NCBI GenBank assembly: GCA_003175865.1
Contig: PSRF01000043.1
Coordinates: forward strand, 1-10,977
From: Blastocatellia bacterium
GTDB lineage: Bacteria; Acidobacteriota; Blastocatellia; Pyrinomonadales; Pyrinomonadaceae
Length of the DNA: 10,977 bases
Direction of reading: 5' to 3'
Positions 6,187 to 10,977 of this stretch are shown piece by piece. Numbering within the stretch: position 1 is the first letter of the stretch; each line of letters begins with the position of its first letter. The translations under genes and the position numbers were made by a program. Below the pieces are notes generated by a model that was given only the letters and a program-made list of their open reading frames with translations, did not search any database and had not been told where the DNA came from.

Positions 6187-7059
6187 ATGCCCGAATATCC
6201 TGACATTGTTGTTTACATTGAAGCGCTGGAGAAGCGCATTATTGGTCGCACTCTCGAAGGTGTTCAGATCAGTTCACCATTTCTGTTACGCACAGCCGCG
6301 CCTCCAATCTCATCAGTATTTGGAAAGAATGTCGTTGCGCTGCGACGCATCGGCAAACGGATAGCAATCGGTTTTGATAACGATGTCTGGCTCGTATTGC
6401 ATCTGATGATAGCCGGACGACTTCATTGGAAAGATAAAAAGGGTGGCAAGGGACTAGCAGCTTTTCAGTTCGACAACGGAACACTTGTCTTAACTGAAGC
6501 CGGGACGCAGAAGCGAGCGTCACTGCATGTTGTCAAAGGTGACGCTGGGCTTCATGAACTAGATCCAGGTGGACTTGAGATTTTTGAGATCAACTCTGAT
6601 CAATTCAAAACCGCACTTCGATCGTCAAATCACACATTGAAACGACAGCTCACGGATCCACATCTATTCAGTGGGATTGGCAACGCATATTCGGATGAGA
6701 TCTTGTGGGAAGCTCAGCTTTCGCCAATCGCGCTGACGCAGAAGCTGAATGATGAGGAGATCGAGCGCTTGCTTAATGCGATTCGAAAATCACTCTCAGA
6801 GTGGGCCGACCGTCTGCGTGAAGAAACTGGCGACGGCTTTCCCGAAAAAGTCACTGCGTTCCGACCGGCAATGGCAGTCCATGGTAGGTACAAAATGCCG
6901 TGTCCGCGGTGTGGCGCAAAGGTGCAACGGATTCGCTACGCTAGCAATGAGACAAACTACTGCCCAACTTGTCAGACTGGTGGGAAGTTACTCGCCGATC
7001 GCGCGTTGTCGCGATTGCTGAAAACCGATTGGCCCAAGACCGCAGAGGAATTGGGGTAA
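6187..7059 (+). CDS. Fpg/Nei-family DNA glycosylase (formamidopyrimidine-DNA glycosylase-like)
   Basis: This 290-residue protein should remove oxidised bases and nick the DNA in base-excision repair. The start gives MPEYPD, so processing would expose the catalytic N-terminal proline (P2) with E3 beside it; this fixes the start although no good ribosome site is seen. K57 in RRIGKRIAI matches the conserved lysine, HLMIAGRL (72-79) the DNA-contacting loop, and [12 protein letters not shown] (163-174) the helix-two-turn-helix with N166. The C-terminal zinc finger is intact (C239, C242, C259, C262). The arginine usually five residues before the third cysteine is replaced by asparagine (N254 in SNETNYC), and the lesion loop differs from classical Fpg. 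This matches a divergent Fpg-like subgroup I recall with the NETNYC and [11 protein letters not shown] sequences. Substrate range is therefore uncertain. The ankyrin gene starts 20 bases after its stop. Confidence 0.88.
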   Translation: MPEYPDIVVYIEALEKRIIGRTLEGVQISSPFLLRTAAPPISSVFGKNVVALRRIGKRIAIGFDNDVWLVLHLMIAGRLHWKDKKGGKGLAAFQFDNGTLVLTEAGTQKRASLHVVKGDAGLHELDPGGLEIFEINSDQFKTALRSSNHTLKRQLTDPHLFSGIGNAYSDEILWEAQLSPIALTQKLNDEEIERLLNAIRKSLSEWADRLREETGDGFPEKVTAFRPAMAVHGRYKMPCPRCGAKVQRIRYASNETNYCPTCQTGGKLLADRALSRLLKTDWPKTAEELG

Positions 7060-7079
7060 CTCAAATAAGGTAAGAGCTC

Positions 7080-8963
7080 ATGTCTTCACGAATACTCCTA
7101 TCAACTATCCTGTTCTTTCTTGTCTTACCGATTGTTTTCGCGCAGGACAAAACTCTCGATCAGGAATTCCTCCACGCCGTACAAGATCGCGACTTCGCCA
7201 GAGTCGAATCACTATTGAGCAAGGGTGCAAATGTAAATGCACAGGAGGAAACAAACGGGTATTTCGCTCTTCAGTACGCGATCAACTGGCCCGATGCCCG
7301 CCTGGTGAAACTGCTCCTCGATAAAGGCGCAAACGTCAATATCGCAGATCACAGTGGTTACACAGCGTTGATTGACTGCGCTCGCAATACTGGTCCTGAG
7401 TACATCGCGATCGTCAAGCTCTTGCTTGAGCGAGGCGCAAACGTTCAGGCAAAAGATGACGCGGCGATCCTGGGAGCTGCAAAGTCAGGTGAACCAGAAG
7501 TCGTTCGCTTGTTGCTCGCAAAGGGTTCGACAGTCAACGCCAAAGACAAAAACAACGATGGCGATACCGTTCTGATGTCTGCGGCCAGCGCGGGATCCCT
7601 TGAGATTACTGAAATGCTGCTCGCTGCGGGTGCCGATCTCTCCGCGACCAATGACAATGGTGAAACGGCACTTATGAAGGCCGTCAGGATCGATCAACGT
7701 TACGGTGGCGATACTCGTTTTCCACTGCTTGAACTTCTGCTCAAGAAGGGTGCGGACATAAACGCGAGAGACAAGAATGGGAAAACAGCTCTGCTTCATT
7801 CGGTAGTGCAGTATATGTCTGAAGCTGGTGGTGTTCTATCCAAGCCTGCTGTCGTTCAGTTTCTACTTGAACGAGGAGCGGATGTTCAGGTTCAGGACGC
7901 TGAAGGTAACAACGCGTTGATGATAACCGCCGGAGTTTGGAAGGGTCCGGTAGACACAGTGCGTTTATTGTTTGCGAAAAACATCAACGTAAATGCTCAA
8001 AATAAAAAGGGAGTCTCTGCGTTGATGATTGCCGCGGACAGAGGAAGGATGGATATTGTCCAGCTGTTACTGGAAAAGGGAGTTGATACAAATCTAGCAG
8101 ACAATGAACAATCAACGGCATTGGACCATGCTGTTAGCGCAGGTTATGCCGACATCAGCAAACTCCTATTTAGCAAGGGGACACGATCGAAGAACGGATA
8201 CACCAGCGAAGAGAGATTAATGGCCGCCGTCACAAATTTTGCGTTGCAACGCGCCGTGGTAAACAGGGACGTCGCAGAAATAAAAGCGCAACTTAATCGC
8301 GGCGCAGACGTGAATAGTCGCGGCAACCTTGGTTATACGCCGTTGATGTTTGCAGTCGAGTATGAATACTCCGGCGCGGAAATGGTCGACTTATTGTTAG
8401 ACAAAGGCGCCGATCCGAATATCGTTAACGACAATGGCGATTCGGTGTTGATGCTTGCATGTGCCCACAACAACGACGAGGCAGTCAATTCTCTCCTCGC
8501 GCACAAGGCGTCTGTCTCACTCCTGAATCGAAAGCGAAGGTCTGCCCTGCACATGGCAGCAGCTGAATTACGCACAAAGATCATCAGAGCAATTTTGGCA
8601 GTAAAGCCAACCGTGGATGTCAACGCGCGAGACGAGGATGGACGAACACCACTAATGCTTTCTGCGGATAATGAAGGATTTGTTCCAGACGATGTCATGG
8701 ATCTGTTGCTGTCGAAAGGTGCAGACATTAACGCTCAGGATAACGAAGGAAATAGTGCGTTGATGATTTCCGCTCGCGCAGGAGATTTTTCCGGAGTTGA
8801 TTTCTTGTTGGCACACAAAGCGAACGTGAATCTAAAGAACCACGCTGGATTCACTGCCCTGAAGTTTGCAAAGACTGTCCATGAAAACAAAGGTGTGACC
8901 AATGCCGAGTTGGTTGAGGCGCACATCATCGCAAGTTTGCAAAAAGCCGGCGCGAAAGAGTGA
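7080..8963 (+). CDS. Secreted ankyrin-repeat protein, about 17 repeats
   Basis: This 627-residue protein has a classical signal peptide (hydrophobic core about 5-20, likely cut after VFA at 21). The rest is almost entirely ankyrin repeats of about 33 residues, recognisable by recurring G-x-T-A-L-M-x-A, V-x-L-L-L-x-K-G-A-D/N-V-N and A-x-D elements. I count about 17, from residue 28 to the end. Several are lengthened by inserts, notably the two before residue 275, and an irregular stretch near 365-390 divides the array into two blocks. Ankyrin arrays bind proteins; the partner is unknown, and the signal peptide places it in the periplasm or outside. The start is supported by AAGG nine bases upstream, and the 20-base gap after the glycosylase suggests a shared transcript. 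Similar secreted ankyrin proteins are common in large environmental genomes, so a host-directed effector role is not implied. Confidence 0.88.
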   Translation: MSSRILLSTILFFLVLPIVFAQDKTLDQEFLHAVQDRDFARVESLLSKGANVNAQEETNGYFALQYAINWPDARLVKLLLDKGANVNIADHSGYTALIDCARNTGPEYIAIVKLLLERGANVQAKDDAAILGAAKSGEPEVVRLLLAKGSTVNAKDKNNDGDTVLMSAASAGSLEITEMLLAAGADLSATNDNGETALMKAVRIDQRYGGDTRFPLLELLLKKGADINARDKNGKTALLHSVVQYMSEAGGVLSKPAVVQFLLERGADVQVQDAEGNNALMITAGVWKGPVDTVRLLFAKNINVNAQNKKGVSALMIAADRGRMDIVQLLLEKGVDTNLADNEQSTALDHAVSAGYADISKLLFSKGTRSKNGYTSEERLMAAVTNFALQRAVVNRDVAEIKAQLNRGADVNSRGNLGYTPLMFAVEYEYSGAEMVDLLLDKGADPNIVNDNGDSVLMLACAHNNDEAVNSLLAHKASVSLLNRKRRSALHMAAAELRTKIIRAILAVKPTVDVNARDEDGRTPLMLSADNEGFVPDDVMDLLLSKGADINAQDNEGNSALMISARAGDFSGVDFLLAHKANVNLKNHAGFTALKFAKTVHENKGVTNAELVEAHIIASLQKAGAKE

Positions 8964-8977
8964 AGCAGTACCCATAA

Positions 8978-9020
8978 ACCTGACACCTGGTACCTGACGC
9001 GTGGCTGGACAACGGACAAC
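8978..9020. repeat. Short mixed direct repeats between the ankyrin and VWA genes
   Basis: ACCTGAC occurs at 8978-8984 and 8992-8998, with ACCTGG between them at 8985-8990. It is followed by a perfect tandem GGACAAC at 9007-9020. The stretch lies in the 101-base gap after the ankyrin gene. No ribosome site for the next gene is visible nearby. It may be a remnant of a dispersed repeat or slippage product. Confidence 0.4.
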
Positions 9021-9064
9021 TTACCAACCTCCGTAGTAATATTGTTTCGCCCACAATCCATTCC

Positions 9065-10066
9065 ATGCGAACATTCATTTCACTCGTACTCTTTCTTCTT
9101 CTGTCCAGCTTTTCTTGCACAGGTGCGTTTGCTCAAGACTCTGACGACGTCATTCGCGTAGACACCGACGTCACTAATCTTCCATTCACAGCAGTAGACA
9201 GACAACATCGCTTCCTGACCAATTTGCAGGAACAGGATCTGCGTGTGCTCGAAGATGGAGTGCCGCAAAAACTTTTCACTTTCCAACGTGAAACTGATCG
9301 ACCACTGGCTATCGCTTTCCTGATCGATGTTAGCGCCTCACAGGAGAACACGCTCCCAATCGAGAAGGCCGCGGCACGTTTGTTCATTGAGCGCGTGATC
9401 AAGTCAGAGAAAGACCAGGCTGCAATTCTTCCATTTACAGGGGCGGCATACGTTGAACAAAACTTCACGCGTGATGTGCTCGGCCTGTACCACGCACTTG
9501 AACGTGTCGAAGTGGCGTTGCCGGATTATGTCGGTTCAGGCAAGCCTTTGACTGGTATCCCGACTGGACCCGGGATGAAAGCACCGCCCATTGAAGGCAC
9601 GACGGCGATTTGGGAAGCGATTGCTTTGACTTCCAGCGAGCTCCTGGAGAAAGCGGCAGGTCAACGTCGACGTGTCATCATTCTGGTGAGTGATGGTTGG
9701 GACACGTCGAGTCGTATCGCGATGAAGGAGGCGGTCAATCAAGTCCTTGCAGCAGAAGCAGTGGTTTATTCGATTGGAATCGGCGATAAGAAACAGGAAG
9801 GAGTCGATCGCGATTCGCTTCGCAGCATAGCGGAACACACCGGTGGTCGCGCGTTTTTTCCGAAGAATGAAGCAGACATGCAGTCGGCGTTTAGTGCGAT
9901 TGAAGAGGAACTTCGTACGCAGTATCTCATCGCGTACTCGTCGAGTAACAAAAAGCATGACGGCACTTATCGCAAGATCGAGATCGAGGTTACTAATCCT
10001 GATTTAAAGAAAGAAAGAATAGAACTGCGCCATCGCCCGGGGTATTTTGCGAAGCGCGAGCGTTGA
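9065..10066 (+). CDS. Secreted VWA-domain protein, VWFA-related acidobacterial type, intact metal site
   Basis: This 333-residue protein has a signal peptide ending in AFA (likely cut after residue 23; the cysteine at 18 does not sit in a lipobox). A beta-rich lead-in (about 28-75; RVDTDVTNLPFTAVDRQ, then DLRVLEDGVPQKLFTF) marks the VWFA-related acidobacterial family, followed by a VWA domain at about 80-285. The metal site is complete: D88-V-S90-A-S92, a threonine at 179 or 180 in EGTTAIWEAI, and D210 in LVSDGWD. A conserved C-terminal strand region ends in LRHRPGYFA. The domain should bind a ligand through a divalent cation outside the cytoplasm; the ligand is unknown. It is clearly a relative of the protein at 1135-2184. 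No convincing ribosome site precedes the ATG, but the signal peptide begins right there. It may belong to the glycosylase/ankyrin transcript, 101 bases after the ankyrin gene. Confidence 0.87.
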   Translation: MRTFISLVLFLLLSSFSCTGAFAQDSDDVIRVDTDVTNLPFTAVDRQHRFLTNLQEQDLRVLEDGVPQKLFTFQRETDRPLAIAFLIDVSASQENTLPIEKAAARLFIERVIKSEKDQAAILPFTGAAYVEQNFTRDVLGLYHALERVEVALPDYVGSGKPLTGIPTGPGMKAPPIEGTTAIWEAIALTSSELLEKAAGQRRRVIILVSDGWDTSSRIAMKEAVNQVLAAEAVVYSIGIGDKKQEGVDRDSLRSIAEHTGGRAFFPKNEADMQSAFSAIEEELRTQYLIAYSSSNKKHDGTYRKIEIEVTNPDLKKERIELRHRPGYFAKRER

Positions 10067-10205
10067 AGTGTTCCGATGCTGGCCACCTTGAACAATATTC
10101 ATACGCTTGGAAGGCTCAACGTCCTCAAATGGGTCAACTCACGCTCATCAATCGATTGAAAAGTCGACTTTATTTGCCTGCTCACGGATTGCTTAAGATC
10201 TGTGC

Positions 10206-10977
10206 ATGTCCCGGTTAACGGTAAATGTCGACCCGAAATTTGGCGACCATCCGAAAGACAAAGAGCGCGAAGTCCGTGAACTCAAGCAACACAGTGATGT
10301 CAAGACAGCACTGAAGCAGGCGTCTGGAACCCCTGTTCATGTTAGCCCCGTGGTTCATAAGAAACAGCGTCAGTTCCTCGGAACATACCTGCTGGTTCTA
10401 CTTGGCCTCAGCGGCGTTTACTATTTTTTGAAACTGCCGTGGCTACACGTGGGCCCGACCTTGCGAGCATTTCTTGAGCGTGGCGATCTTGGCGCTATCG
10501 GCATCGCGACGATCATCGGCGTGTTCAAGTCGCTCGACGTCTACGTCATCGATGGAGTCGATGACAGCGTTGCTCAATTCAACATCCGTCGCATTATTAA
10601 ACTCATTAGCTGGTTCATTGTTGCTCTCATTCTGCTCTCCGTCTTTTTCGTTAACTGGTACACAGCAATCGTATCTCTGGGTGTCTTTTCGCTCGTTCTT
10701 GGACTGGCGCTGCAGACAACTTTCACGAGTTTTATCGGATGGATCTACATACTTGTCCGTGCGCCTTATCGAGTTGGTGATCGAATAAAAATCAACGACG
10801 CAACCGGTGATGTTATCGACGTGAGCTATCTCGACACTACGTTATGGGAATTTGGCGGAGACTTTCTTTCGACCGATCATCCGAGTGGTCGAGTGATCAG
10901 GTTCCCAAATTCGAAAGAGTTAAATACGACCGTCTATAACTACAGTTGGCCTTTATTCCCATACGTGTGGAACGAAA
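10206..10977 (+). CDS. MscS-family mechanosensitive channel, 5' part
   Basis: The gene runs off the right edge; 257 residues are visible. The first 55 residues are polar and charged, an N-terminal extension in front of the membrane part. Hydrophobic segments lie at about 56-75, 93-112, 128-150 and 154-185. The last is the pore-lining helix with the family pattern LGLALQTTFTSFIGW followed by VRAPYRVGDRIKI, where the cytoplasmic beta domain begins. The segment IRFPNSKELNTTVYNYSW (231-248) matches the family's conserved iPNs..NyS block. MscS channels open under membrane tension to release solutes in osmotic downshock; some relatives serve other roles. The ATG at 10206 is the first after an in-frame stop at 10194-10196, though the ribosome site is weak. 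The extra segments before the pore helix place it among the larger MscS-like proteins rather than the minimal E. coli type. Confidence 0.85.
   Translation, partial: MSRLTVNVDPKFGDHPKDKEREVRELKQHSDVKTALKQASGTPVHVSPVVHKKQRQFLGTYLLVLLGLSGVYYFLKLPWLHVGPTLRAFLERGDLGAIGIATIIGVFKSLDVYVIDGVDDSVAQFNIRRIIKLISWFIVALILLSVFFVNWYTAIVSLGVFSLVLGLALQTTFTSFIGWIYILVRAPYRVGDRIKINDATGDVIDVSYLDTTLWEFGGDFLSTDHPSGRVIRFPNSKELNTTVYNYSWPLFPYVWNE

Noticed and set aside
8333..8728. 131-codon reverse-strand frame
   Set aside because: It lies entirely within the ankyrin gene, whose repeat pattern is unmistakable; the reverse reading is serine/alanine-rich with no recognisable motif.
7080..8963. Eukaryotic-host effector ankyrin protein
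   Set aside because: A Sec signal peptide and a housekeeping neighbourhood are seen, with no secretion system or other host-interaction gene in the window.
9536..9958. 140-codon reverse-strand frame
   Set aside because: It lies within the second VWA gene, which has a complete metal site and signal peptide. The reverse product is arginine-rich and family-less.
10474..10788. 104-codon plus-strand frame
   Set aside because: It is an out-of-frame reading of the MscS-like gene; the frame from 10206 carries the conserved pore helix and PNS block.

Overview
The window looks like a chromosomal segment from an Acidobacteriota-type bacterium. The best clue is a pair of secreted or anchored von Willebrand factor A (VWA) proteins of the VWFA-related acidobacterial type. 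Near-even base composition, short intergenic palindromes and a secreted ankyrin-repeat protein fit the same picture. The phylum is an inference from these families, because no rRNA or other taxonomic marker is present.

Layout, left to right. The 3' end of a membrane-protein gene (1-197, +) converges on a DUF4126 membrane protein (216-812, -). A 322-base gap follows, then a membrane-anchored VWA protein whose metal site looks lost (1135-2184, +). Next come a hairpin-forming repeat (2297-2415), an NTF2/SnoaL-like protein (2459-2992, +) and a small zinc-ribbon-like protein (2974-3309, -) that overlaps it tail to tail. A gap with an interrupted palindrome (3482-3596) precedes a two-gene metabolic unit: an APH-fold small-molecule kinase (3629-4606) and a class III PLP enzyme of the phospho-lyase group (4665-5945). 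A symmetric cluster of hairpins (5971-6141) separates it from an Fpg/Nei-family DNA glycosylase (6187-7059). A secreted protein of about 17 ankyrin repeats (7080-8963) and a second VWA protein with an intact metal site (9065-10066) follow. The start of an MscS-family channel gene (10206 onward) runs off the right edge.

The clearest functional link is the kinase and PLP enzyme pair. Each resembles one of the two animal enzymes that phosphorylate 5-hydroxylysine (or handle phosphoethanolamine) and then remove phosphate and ammonia. Here they are separate adjacent genes rather than one fused protein. The glycosylase and ankyrin genes are 20 bases apart and probably share a transcript, but a shared function is not evident. 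The remaining genes look like housekeeping or envelope functions. I see no phage, insertion-sequence, CRISPR, tRNA or rRNA feature. The parts most worth a second look are the amino-alcohol/hydroxylysine-like pair, the three different intergenic palindromes, the VWA protein lacking its metal motif, and the glycosylase with a changed zinc-finger residue.
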